A DNA stretch of 11,146 nucleotides from CAIOYC01 sp964243985 (GCA_964243985.1 CAXTHJ010000084.1:1-11146); one strand, 5' to 3'. Shown: positions 1 through 6,159, numbered from the stretch's first letter. Program-made: numbers and translations. Notes: generated from the letters alone by a model not told the origin.

Positions 1-2
1 CG

Positions 3-26
3 CCGCGGAGGGGCGGGGGAGGGTGA
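3..26 (+). CDS. possible last codons of an upstream gene (partial)
   Basis: The third frame is open from the window edge to a TGA at 24-26, which overlaps the murB GTG at 23-25 as GTGA. Such 4-base stop/start overlaps are typical of translationally coupled genes, and murC is the usual gene before murB in alphaproteobacterial dcw clusters. Only seven codons are visible (reading P-R-R-G-G-G-G), so neither the identity nor the reality of the gene can be shown here. Confidence 0.25.
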   Translation, partial: PRRGGGG

Positions 27-964
27 GGGGATCGGCTTGGCGAGCCCGCCTGCCGCCCGTCGCCGGCCGCATCGCCTTCGATGCGCCGCTGGCCCCCTAC
101 ACCTGGCTCCGCGTCGGTGGTCCGGCCGACGTCCTGTTCCTGCCCCAGGACAAGGCCGATCTGGAAGCGTTCCTGAAGGCCCTTGACCCCGCCGTGCCGG
201 TGATGGCGCTCGGCGTCGGCTCCAATACCCTGGTGCGGGACGGTGGGGTCGACGGGGTGGTGATCCGGCTTGGCCGCGCCTTCGCCGACATCCGCGCCAT
301 GGACGGCCACAGGCTCTACGCCGGCGCGGCGGCTCTGGACGCCCAGGTGGCGCGGACGGCGGCCGACTCGGGCATCGGCAACCTTGAATTCTACGTCGGC
401 GTGCCGGGGACCGTCGGCGGCGCTTGCGTGATGAACGCGGGCTGCTACGGCGCGGAGACCAAGGATGTGCTGGTGGAGGCCTTCGCCGTCACCCGCGCGG
501 GCGAGCGGGTGATCCTGTCCAACGCCGAGATGGGCTTCAGCTATCGCAAGTCCACGGCGGCAGCCGAGGAGCGGGGCCTGATCTTCACCGGCGCGCTTTT
601 CCAAGGGGAGGGCGACGATTCCCAATCTAGTATCGCCCGCATGGCCGAGATCACCGCCAGTCGTGAGGCCTCCCAGCCCATCCGCGAGAAGACCGGCGGC
701 TCCACCTTCAAGAACCCGGAAGACGCTCACGGCCACAAATTATCCGCCTGGAAGCTGGTGGACGAGGCGGGATGGCGCGGCAAACTCTACGGCCAGGCCA
801 TGTTCTCCCCCCAGCACGCCAACTTTCTGATCAACACCGGCGAAGCCACCGCCGCCGATCTTGAAGGGCTCGGCGAGGCGGTGCGGGCGGATGTGCTCGA
901 CAAGCTCGGGGTGGTGCTGAACTGGGAGATCAAGCGAGTCGGGCGGCCTGGTCGCACGCCGTAA
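23..964 (+). CDS. murB: UDP-N-acetylenolpyruvoylglucosamine reductase MurB
   Basis: This cytosolic FAD enzyme reduces UDP-GlcNAc-enolpyruvate with NADPH to UDP-MurNAc, the second committed step of peptidoglycan precursor synthesis. The 313-residue protein has the short (type II) MurB layout. The FAD-domain signatures are LRVGGPADVLFLP (about 29-41), GVGSNTLVRDGGVDGVVIRLG (64-84) and the loop GVPGTVGGACVMNAGCYG (126-143). SYRKS follows at 173-177. The substrate domain carries GGSTFKNP, whose Ser227 is the expected proton donor, and ends in NWEIKRVG, whose Glu302 is the expected catalytic glutamate. The GTG start fits because the protein then begins a few residues before the conserved LPPVAGRI... 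segment, purine-rich sequence (GGAGG-like) precedes it, and it overlaps a TGA as GTGA. The frame is also open upstream to the window edge, so a slightly earlier start cannot be excluded. It heads the visible dcw genes. Confidence 0.96.
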   Translation: MRGSAWRARLPPVAGRIAFDAPLAPYTWLRVGGPADVLFLPQDKADLEAFLKALDPAVPVMALGVGSNTLVRDGGVDGVVIRLGRAFADIRAMDGHRLYAGAAALDAQVARTAADSGIGNLEFYVGVPGTVGGACVMNAGCYGAETKDVLVEAFAVTRAGERVILSNAEMGFSYRKSTAAAEERGLIFTGALFQGEGDDSQSSIARMAEITASREASQPIREKTGGSTFKNPEDAHGHKLSAWKLVDEAGWRGKLYGQAMFSPQHANFLINTGEATAADLEGLGEAVRADVLDKLGVVLNWEIKRVGRPGRTP

Positions 965-1129
965 CCCCTGGCGCGCGAATTACGGCGTCATAAGTTCACC
1001 AATCCGGCGAACATATTGAACTTAAAGAAATTTCCTTTCAATTCTGCATCTATGGCTGCATCTTGCTGCCGGCTTGGGCGTTGGGCTGTCGATGTGGATC
1101 GGCCTGAACTCGGGCTGCGGGAGCGTAAC
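965..1129 (+). other. 165-bp intergenic region with AT-rich island
   Basis: This is one of the few real gaps in the window, between murB and the exported-protein gene. Around 1011-1045 the sequence turns markedly AT-rich against GC-rich surroundings and contains the palindrome GAAATTTC (1027-1034), flanked by AAA on the left and CTTT on the right. It is the likely place for a promoter or operator of the downstream gene. No hexamer pair close to a sigma-70 or Caulobacter consensus could be picked out with conviction. A TTG at 1016 would extend the downstream reading frame, but its 38 extra residues would bury the signal peptide. Confidence 0.35.
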
Positions 1130-1606
1130 ATGAAGATCAGGATTTTGGCCCTGGCGGCCGGATTGAGCATGGCGGCGGCGGCAGGGGCCGCGCACGCCCA
1201 GGATTACGGCACGCCGCCCTATGGTTCCGGCGCCTACGGTTACGCCGGCTATGGCGGCGGTGGGTGCGAGGGGTTCACCATCGCCGGCGCTCATGCCGGT
1301 GTGACGGTGCTTGGCATCAACGTCGGGGCCGGGGGCGCGGCGCGGATCGGCGGCGATTGCGGCGGCTACAGGGGCGCGGCCTATGCGCCGCCGCCTCAGC
1401 CCTATCCCCAGCCAGTTTATCAGGGTCAAGGCTACGCAGGCCAAGGCGGCTATTACAATCAAGGGGGTTACGCCCCGGTAGCCTATCAACAGCCAGCTTA
1501 TGCGCAGCCGGTCTACCCGCAGCAAGGCTACCCCCAGCCCGGCTATGGCTATGCCCAGCAGCCCTGCGGATGCGCCCCGCAATACGGCTACGCGCAACCC
1601 TACTAA
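1130..1606 (+). CDS. small exported Gly/Tyr/Pro/Gln-rich protein, function unknown
   Basis: The product is 158 residues. It opens with a clear Sec signal peptide: MKIR, a hydrophobic Leu/Ala-rich core, then AHA followed by QD, giving predicted cleavage after residue 23 and a mature protein of about 135 residues in the periplasm or beyond. The mature chain has three parts. A Gly/Tyr stretch comes first. Next is a better-ordered segment from C45-E-G-F to G-G-D-C with two cysteines about 31 residues apart (a possible disulfide). Last is a long low-complexity tail of YxQP, QQGYPQP and similar units ending in CGC and a terminal Tyr. The ATG at 1130 is chosen because GGGAG (1119-1123) lies six bases upstream and the signal peptide begins there. 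It lies between murB and ddl on the same strand, suggesting an envelope role, but no family or function is recognised. Confidence 0.8.
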   Translation: MKIRILALAAGLSMAAAAGAAHAQDYGTPPYGSGAYGYAGYGGGGCEGFTIAGAHAGVTVLGINVGAGGAARIGGDCGGYRGAAYAPPPQPYPQPVYQGQGYAGQGGYYNQGGYAPVAYQQPAYAQPVYPQQGYPQPGYGYAQQPCGCAPQYGYAQPY

Positions 1607-1607
1607 A

Positions 1608-1637
1608 GGCCGTAAAATCATCCCATGGTTTACGGGC
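1608..1637 (+). other. dyad directly after the exported-protein gene
   Basis: CCGTAAA (1610-1616) and TTTACGG (1629-1635) form perfect 7-bp arms around a 12-base loop, starting four bases after the stop codon. No U-run follows, so it is not a canonical intrinsic terminator; it may be an mRNA end-protecting stem or a protein-binding dyad. The right arm runs into CGTTAACC (1637-1644), which contains the TTAA half-site that CtrA recognises in Caulobacter relatives. The second half-site at the normal 7-base spacing is missing. Confidence 0.35.
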
Positions 1638-1671
1638 GTTAACCGTCCAGCCACCATCGGATGACATGGTG

Positions 1672-1690
1672 CGGCTCCGAACCGGAGCCG
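1672..1690 (+). promoter_or_regulatory. hairpin enclosing the ddl Shine-Dalgarno
   Basis: The sequence CGGCTCCG-AAC-CGGAGCCG is a perfect 8-bp stem with a 3-base loop. Its right arm contains the GGAG (1684-1687) that lies six bases before the preferred ddl ATG at 1694. If it folds in the transcript, the ribosome binding site would be paired, so it could lower or gate ddl translation. If the alternative upstream ATG (1661) is used instead, the dyad would be inside coding sequence. GC-rich DNA makes chance stems common, so its function is inferred only. Confidence 0.45.
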
Positions 1691-1693
1691 TCC

Positions 1694-2635
1694 ATGCCCT
1701 CACCCCTCGCAGGTCGCCGCGTCGCCGTACTGCTCGGCGGCCTGTCGCCTGAGCGGGAGGTGAGCCTGGTGTCCGGCAAAGCCTGCGCCAGGGCGCTGGA
1801 GGCGCTCGGCGGCACGGTGATGGGGATCGACGCCGGACGCGATCTCGCTTCGGCGTTGGTCAGAGCCCAGCCGGACGTGGTGTTCAATGCGTTACATGGC
1901 GCGTGGGGCGAAGACGGCTGCGTGCAAGGCGTCCTGGAGACCCTGGCCTTTCCCTACACCCATTCCGGCGTTCTGGCCTCCGCGCTGGCGATGGACAAGG
2001 CCAAGGCCAAGGCGGTGTTGGCCGCGGCAGGGGTCATCGTGCCCGGTGGCGGCCTCTACGATCGACACGTCGCCGCCCGCGATCACGTCATGCCGCCGCC
2101 CTATGTGGTGAAGCCAAACGCCCAGGGCTCCTCCGTCGGCGTCTTCTTGGTGTTTGAAGGCGCCAATCGCCCGCCGCAGGAACTGGCCGGGGAAGCTTGG
2201 ACCTTCGGCGAGGAGGTGATGATCGAGCCCTATATCGCCGGAAAAGAGATGGCGGTGGCGGTGATGGACCCGGCAGCGGGCGGCATGGGCGCCTTAGCGG
2301 TGACCGATATTCAAGCCGCATCCGGCTTTTACGATTACGAGGCCAAGTACGGCGAAGGCGGCTCCATCCATGTCGTTCCGGCCGACATTCCAGAGGCGGT
2401 TTCGACCGCCGCCATGCGCATGGCCGAGCTGGCGCACGCGGCTTTAGGTTGCCGAGGGGTTACACGATCGGACTTCCGTTATGACGGCGTTAAGGACGAA
2501 CTGGTTCTTCTGGAGGTCAACACTCAGCCCGGCATGACGCCCACCTCGCTCGCCCCCGAGCAGGCGGCGCATAGGGGCGTGAATTTCGAGGCGCTGGTGC
2601 TCTGGATGGTGGAAGACGCGTCATGCCAGCGGTGA
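1694..2635 (+). CDS. ddl: D-alanine--D-alanine ligase
   Basis: This ATP-grasp ligase joins two D-alanines in the cytosol to make the dipeptide that MurF adds to the peptidoglycan precursor. From the 1694 start the protein is 313 residues, a normal Ddl length. It shows LLGGLSPEREVSLVSG (13-28, with Glu20 equivalent to the conserved substrate-site glutamate), FNALHGAWGEDGCVQG, HSGVLASALAMDK, the ATP-grasp segment YVVKPNAQGSSVGV, the YDYEAKYGEGGS loop, CRGVTRSDFRYD and the metal-binding LLEVNTQPGMTPTSL. The ATG at 1694 is preferred over 1661 because it has GGAG six bases upstream and the protein then begins MPSPLAGRRVAVLLGG as in relatives; 1661 has no ribosome binding site and would add 11 residues. 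The 3' end overlaps ftsQ by 13 bases, indicating coupled expression. Confidence 0.96.
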   Translation: MPSPLAGRRVAVLLGGLSPEREVSLVSGKACARALEALGGTVMGIDAGRDLASALVRAQPDVVFNALHGAWGEDGCVQGVLETLAFPYTHSGVLASALAMDKAKAKAVLAAAGVIVPGGGLYDRHVAARDHVMPPPYVVKPNAQGSSVGVFLVFEGANRPPQELAGEAWTFGEEVMIEPYIAGKEMAVAVMDPAAGGMGALAVTDIQAASGFYDYEAKYGEGGSIHVVPADIPEAVSTAAMRMAELAHAALGCRGVTRSDFRYDGVKDELVLLEVNTQPGMTPTSLAPEQAAHRGVNFEALVLWMVEDASCQR

Positions 2636-3531
2636 TCCGCGCGGCGCCGAAGGGGAAGGGCGGCGGTGGGCGAAAAGGCCCGGCGCAGGCGACCTATGCG
2701 CCGTCTAAGTTGAAGGGCGCAGGCTCCATTGGGCTGGATCACCGCGCGGCGTTGTGGGCGGCGATGGGTTTGCTCTGCCTCGTCCTTCTCCTGACGGTGT
2801 TCACCGGCGGCCGTCTCGCCATGTTGGGCGGTCACATCGGCGACGTGATCGACCGCCAGTTCGCCGGCCTGGGTTTCAAGGTGACGACGGTGACGGTGCA
2901 GGGCGGCTCGCCCTTCTCAACTCCTTATGTGCTGCAGGCGGCGGGGCTGACGGCGGGTCAGCCCATCCTCGGCGTAAACCTGGATGCTGTGCGTGAGCAT
3001 GTGGAGCAGGTGGGCTGGATCAAGTCCGCCAAGGTCATCCGCCTCCTACCCGACACCGTGGTGATCTCCGTAGCCGAGCGCCCGCGCTTGGCGGTGTGGC
3101 AGCATGGCGGGCAGACCCAGGTCGTGGACAAAGACGGCCAGATCATCCCCGAGGCCGACGCAGGCCTTTTCTCCGACCTCCCGCTGATCGTGGGCGAAGG
3201 CGCCAACGAGGCCGTCGCCGCCCTGCTGCCGGAGATCACCGCCCGGCCCTCGCTGATGGGGCGGCTGGAGGCTCTGGTACGGGTGGATGGGCGGCGTTGG
3301 GACCTCAGACTGAAGGACGGCGGCATCGTCCAGCTTCCGGCGGCGCGTGAGGATTCGGCCCTGATCCAGTTCGACCAGCTGGAGCAGAAATCACACCTTC
3401 TGGAGAGCGGGTTCGAGCGGATCGACCTGCGCGATCCTGAGATGATCGCCGTGCGCCCGAAAAGCGCGCCGGCGGCGGCTGCGCCGGTGCAAACGGCGGC
3501 AAATACGGAGCCTGCGAAGACAGGCCTTTAG
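2623..3531 (+). CDS. ftsQ: cell division protein FtsQ
   Basis: FtsQ is a bitopic inner-membrane divisome protein that links early and late division proteins through FtsB/FtsL. The 302-residue product has a basic, Gly/Lys-rich cytoplasmic tail (1-41), one transmembrane helix (about 42-62, AALWAAMGLLCLVLLLTVF) and a periplasmic POTRA domain (about 84-153) with the expected GWIKSAKVIRLLPDTVVISVAERPRLAVW pattern. The FtsQ beta domain follows, containing VVDKDGQIIP and later WDLRLKDGGIVQLP. An Ala/Pro-rich tail ends the protein. The ATG at 2623 overlaps the ddl end by 13 bases; a GTG at 2632 is a possible alternative that would change only three residues. Its promoter may lie inside ddl, as in Caulobacter, but no site was recognised here. 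Confidence 0.95.
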   Translation: MPAVIRAAPKGKGGGGRKGPAQATYAPSKLKGAGSIGLDHRAALWAAMGLLCLVLLLTVFTGGRLAMLGGHIGDVIDRQFAGLGFKVTTVTVQGGSPFSTPYVLQAAGLTAGQPILGVNLDAVREHVEQVGWIKSAKVIRLLPDTVVISVAERPRLAVWQHGGQTQVVDKDGQIIPEADAGLFSDLPLIVGEGANEAVAALLPEITARPSLMGRLEALVRVDGRRWDLRLKDGGIVQLPAAREDSALIQFDQLEQKSHLLESGFERIDLRDPEMIAVRPKSAPAAAAPVQTAANTEPAKTGL

Positions 3532-3544
3532 AACTTTTAAGTAG

Positions 3545-3565
3545 GCGTCCGCAAAACGCGGGCGC
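3545..3565 (+). other. GC-rich hairpin between ftsQ and ftsA
   Basis: GCGTCCGC (3545-3552) and GCGGGCGC (3558-3565) pair over eight positions with one G-U, closing an AAAAC loop, in the 67-base ftsQ-ftsA gap. It sits 33 bases before the ftsA ATG. No U-run follows. It could act as an mRNA processing or stability element or an attenuator that sets the FtsQ:FtsA ratio. That is inference from position alone. Confidence 0.4.
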
Positions 3566-3598
3566 GGGTTGGGCGACGAAAAGAGAGACGAGGGGCTT

Positions 3599-4927
3599 AT
3601 GTCACGACTGGATGATCGGCGGGAAATCCGCGACGGGCTGAAGACGTTGGGCCGTGCGCCCGTGATCGCGGCGGTGGACCTCGGCGCCTCCAAGATCGGC
3701 TGCTTCATCATGAAGGGGGACGGCGCCAAGCGCGACACCCGCATGATTGAAGTTTCCGGCGTCGCCCATGTGAAGTCCCGCGGCGTTCGCGCCGGGGCGA
3801 TCATCGACGTTGAAGAAGCTTCCCAAGCGCTCGCGCAAGCGGTGGAGCGGGCTGAGACCATGGCCGGCGTCCACGTCTCCGGCGTCACGCTCACCACCGC
3901 GGGCGGGCAGTTGATGAGCCAGCGGGTGGCGGCGCAGGTTTCGCTCGGCGCCAAACCCATCACCGACCACGACCTGTCCCGCGCGATTCAAATGGCCTTA
4001 GCGCAAGTGCGCTTCCCCGGTCGCCGTCCAATCCACATGCTGCCCATCGCCTGGAACGTGGACGGGCAACGGGGTTTGCGCGATCCGCGCGGCGGCTTCG
4101 GCCGGGTGCTGGGGCTCGACCTCTTGGTGGTCAGCATGGGCGAGACCGCCTTCGCCACCCTCAGCCATTGCGTGGAGCTGGCGCACCTCAGCCTCGAAGG
4201 CATCGTCGCCGCGCCCTTCGCCTCGGCTTTGGCGGCGCTGGAGGAGGACGAGATGGACCTCGGCGCCATCTGCATCGACATGGGCGGCGGTTCGACCTCC
4301 GTGGCCATGTTCTCGGGTGGGAGCTTGCTCCACGTGGATAGCCTCGCCGTCGGTGGGCATCACGTGACGGCGGACATCGCGCGCGGTCTCTCCACCACCA
4401 TCGCCGGCGCCGAGCGCGTGAAGACCGTGCACGGCTCCGCCATCGCCTCCTCCAACGAAGACCGCGAGATGATCGAAGCGCCGCCGCGGGGCGACGACCC
4501 GGGCGCCGGCCCGGTGATCGCGCCGCGCTCCTTGCTGAAGGGCGTGATCGCCCCCCGTGTGGAAGAAACCCTCGAACTGCTCCGCGAGCGCCTGAAAGCC
4601 TCCGGATGCCCCATCGACGCCTCTGCCGGCGTGGTCTTGACCGGCGGCGCCTCGGAGCTGACCGGCGTGCGGGAGCTGGCGGTGCGGGTGTTCGATCGCC
4701 CGGTCCGTCTCGGCCGCCCCCGCCGTGCGCCGCACCTGGCCGACGCCGCCTCCGGCCCCGCTTTCTGCGCTGCGGCGGGCGTGCTGCACCGCGCCGCCTT
4801 CGGGCCCCGCGAAGCGGTGGCCGCCAAGGCCCTGACCATGACCCGCCAGAGCCAGGCGCGCGAGCCCGTCGATCCCAACGCCGGCGTCATCTCCCGGGCC
4901 GCCGGATGGCTTCGCGCCAACTTGTAG
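3599..4927 (+). CDS. ftsA: cell division protein FtsA
   Basis: FtsA is an actin-like ATPase that polymerises on the inner membrane, tethers FtsZ and recruits later divisome proteins. The 442-residue protein shows phosphate-1 loop AAVDLGASKIGCF (24-36), the FtsA-specific 1C (SHS2) domain around VKSRGVRAGAIIDVEEAS...SGVTLTTAGGQ (58-104), phosphate-2 loop GAICIDMGGGSTSVAMF (222-238), adenosine motif GVVLTGGASELTGV (344-357) and a C-terminal amphipathic helix ISRAAGWLRANL (431-442), the membrane-targeting sequence. The start is the ATG at 3599, preceded by GAGGGG (3590-3595); an upstream TTG at 3569 would add ten residues with no family support. Its usual partner ftsZ is not the next gene; an unknown gene follows after 14 bases. 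Confidence 0.95.
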   Translation: MSRLDDRREIRDGLKTLGRAPVIAAVDLGASKIGCFIMKGDGAKRDTRMIEVSGVAHVKSRGVRAGAIIDVEEASQALAQAVERAETMAGVHVSGVTLTTAGGQLMSQRVAAQVSLGAKPITDHDLSRAIQMALAQVRFPGRRPIHMLPIAWNVDGQRGLRDPRGGFGRVLGLDLLVVSMGETAFATLSHCVELAHLSLEGIVAAPFASALAALEEDEMDLGAICIDMGGGSTSVAMFSGGSLLHVDSLAVGGHHVTADIARGLSTTIAGAERVKTVHGSAIASSNEDREMIEAPPRGDDPGAGPVIAPRSLLKGVIAPRVEETLELLRERLKASGCPIDASAGVVLTGGASELTGVRELAVRVFDRPVRLGRPRRAPHLADAASGPAFCAAAGVLHRAAFGPREAVAAKALTMTRQSQAREPVDPNAGVISRAAGWLRANL

Positions 4928-4941
4928 GGCAAAAGGAGCGG

Positions 4942-5370
4942 ATGAGTTCAACGCCCGCCCTTCGCCGCCTGATCGACCTGCCCGGCGTCTCCGACCTGGA
5001 ATACAAGGCGGTGATGAAACCGGCTTATCGCGAACCAGAAGCGCGCGCCGAGTATCCGGAGATCGACGATTGCTCGCGCGCGATCTTCGGCCTCACCGCC
5101 GATGAAGCAGAGGAAACGCCTCGGCCCGTCGATTGGGATGGAATCGAGCGTCGCCCGATCGGTGAGCAGGTCGCGGCGTTCGAAGCGGCGGGCTGGGACG
5201 TCACCGACAACAAGCGCAAACCGCTCAAGATGTTCGATCATTTCAACCAGCAGCTTTGGCTGGCCGTGCGCGGCGTCGCGGGCGAACTGCCGTTCCACGC
5301 CGAGGACGCTAAGCCGGAACGGTGGGTCTCCAAGCTAGAAGCAGAGGCCTCGCGTTTTCGTAAGCGCTAA
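4942..5370 (+). CDS. hypothetical protein directly downstream of ftsA
   Basis: This 142-residue protein is not recognised. It has no signal peptide and no membrane segment, and looks soluble and charged. The N-terminal part (1-45) is rich in Pro, Glu and Arg. The middle holds an acidic stretch (LTADEAEE, 51-58) followed by VDWDGIERRPIGEQVAAFEAAGWDV (63-87). The C-terminal half contains FDHFNQQLWLAVRGVAGELPF (98-118) and a basic end, RFRKR. The ATG at 4942 has AAGGAG (4933-4938) three bases upstream, somewhat close but strong. It lies 14 bases after the ftsA stop in the same direction, so co-transcription with ftsA is likely. Its stop overlaps the stop of the convergent DUF3606 gene. It occupies the position where ftsZ is normally found. 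Confidence 0.72.
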   Translation: MSSTPALRRLIDLPGVSDLEYKAVMKPAYREPEARAEYPEIDDCSRAIFGLTADEAEETPRPVDWDGIERRPIGEQVAAFEAAGWDVTDNKRKPLKMFDHFNQQLWLAVRGVAGELPFHAEDAKPERWVSKLEAEASRFRKR

Positions 5371-5375
5371 CGCTT
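5362..5375. terminator. small bidirectional dyad with both convergent stop codons in its loop
   Basis: AAGCG (5362-5366) and CGCTT (5371-5375) flank the loop CTAA. That loop holds parts of both stops: TAA of the plus-strand gene (5368-5370) and TAG of the minus-strand DUF3606 gene (5369-5367). On the plus strand the stem is followed by a pyrimidine run, CTTCTTCCC. The stem is short, so terminator activity is weakly supported; however, no other candidate terminator lies between these two convergent genes. Confidence 0.3.
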
Positions 5376-5549
5376 CTTCCCAAGCTCCGCAGCGATATCC
5401 TTCACCATGCGCCCAGCCTTGCGGTGGGCGGCGGTGAGTTGGTCGCGCGTCACGCCCCAGCGCTTCATCCAGTATTCCACCGCCTGGCGCTCCGAGAGGT
5501 CCAGCCGGTCCTTGTCGATAAAGCCGCGCTTGTCCTTCAGGCCCGCCAT
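5367..5549 (-). CDS. DUF3606 domain protein
   Basis: The product is 60 residues and matches the pattern I know for DUF3606: an N-terminal GLKDKRGFIDKDRLDLSE segment, then YWMKRWGVTRDQLTAAHRKAG and MVKDIAAELGKKR. This gives the W-x3-GV-x4-L-x6-G-x2-V-x6-L arrangement of that family of small soluble alpha-helical proteins of unknown function, common in Alpha- and Betaproteobacteria. The ATG at 5549 has AAGGAG five bases upstream (5560-5555 on the minus strand), a strong site. The gene lies 59 bases downstream of the minus-strand hypothetical gene ending at 5609 and could share its transcript. Its stop overlaps the convergent plus-strand gene by four bases. Confidence 0.8.
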   Translation of the reverse strand: MAGLKDKRGFIDKDRLDLSERQAVEYWMKRWGVTRDQLTAAHRKAGRMVKDIAAELGKKR

Positions 5550-5552
5550 CGT

Positions 5553-5570
5553 CGCTCCTTATGGGGAGCG
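5553..5570 (-). promoter_or_regulatory. hairpin covering the DUF3606 ribosome binding site
   Basis: Read on the minus strand, CGCTCC-CCATAA-GGAGCG forms a perfect 6-bp stem with a 6-base loop, and its right arm includes the GGAG of the AAGGAG Shine-Dalgarno. In a transcript arriving from the upstream gene the site would be partly paired. This is the same arrangement as at ddl, but the stem is shorter and may be coincidence. Confidence 0.35.
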
Positions 5571-5608
5571 TTCTTTCAGGTCGGCGGTGCAGATTCAACC
5601 GAGCTCAC

Positions 5609-6151
5609 CTATTGCGTCGGCATGGGGCCTTCAGAGACCGCCTGGATGATGGCGTCCGCCGCTTTGGCGAGGCGCACGAGTTCAGGAGGCGCGTCCTCCG
5701 GCGCCTCGCCGACGGAATCCGCCAAATCCTGGGCCAGCCGCAAAAGCTGCGGCGCATTGGCGATCACCCGCGCCTGCCACTCGATCTTGGAGGGATCGCG
5801 GTCGTATTCTGCGCCGGGGGTGCGCCAGCCACCCCAGTCGTTCACATCCGTCACCACCACGGGGAAGGTGCCGGGATAGGGGTGATGGGCGGTCTCTTCC
5901 GGGCCCTGCCATTTGTTCTTGGCGCGCAGCAGCCGCCAGGCGCCGCCTATAGGGTTGAGGGCGGTTTCCGAGCCGTCTTCGGCCCGAAGCTCCTCGCTGC
6001 GGAATTCGCGGCCGAGCCCCACATCGTATGTGATCTTGACCGGCTCATCGAAGCCCTTGGACCAGATGGGAATGATCTTCTCCACGGTCGCCCACGCGCC
6101 CACCGCCTCGACCCACACCTTCTGGTGCTTATGGAATAACGCTTTCGCCAC
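5609..6151 (-). CDS. hypothetical protein
   Basis: The product, about 180 residues, is not recognised with confidence and has no signal peptide or membrane helix. The N-terminal third (HKHQKVWVEAVG, WATVEKIIPIWSKGF, EPVKITYDVGLGREF, SEELR) alternates hydrophobic and polar residues in a way compatible with a small SH3/Tudor-like beta barrel; that is a guess from pattern only. The middle is Trp/Pro/Gly-rich (KWQGPEETAHHPYPGTFPVVVTD, WGGWRTPGAEYD). The C-terminal part is helical (VIANAPQLLRLAQDLADSV, PPELVRLAKAADAIIQAV). Two starts are possible: GTG at 6151 (preceded by GGACGGG) and TTG at 6190, which adds 13 residues. I chose GTG because conserved-looking sequence begins just after it. It is divergent from the M20 peptidase gene and upstream of the DUF3606 gene. 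Confidence 0.7.
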   Translation of the reverse strand: MAKALFHKHQKVWVEAVGAWATVEKIIPIWSKGFDEPVKITYDVGLGREFRSEELRAEDGSETALNPIGGAWRLLRAKNKWQGPEETAHHPYPGTFPVVVTDVNDWGGWRTPGAEYDRDPSKIEWQARVIANAPQLLRLAQDLADSVGEAPEDAPPELVRLAKAADAIIQAVSEGPMPTQ

Positions 6152-6159
6152 GCACCCGT

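Noticed and set aside
1016..1129. TTG start at 1016 for the exported protein
   Set aside because: It would place 38 unrelated residues before an evident signal peptide; the ATG at 1130 has its own GGGAG site.
3998..4951. 317-residue minus-strand frame opposite ftsA
   Set aside because: It is His/Gly/Ala-rich without motif and lies exactly antisense to conserved FtsA codons.
5560..5610. tRNA-like sequence (GGTGCAGATTCAACC) in the gap between the two minus-strand genes
   Set aside because: The TTCAA core is reminiscent of a T-loop, but no flanking 5-bp stem, acceptor stem or anticodon arm can be built on either strand.
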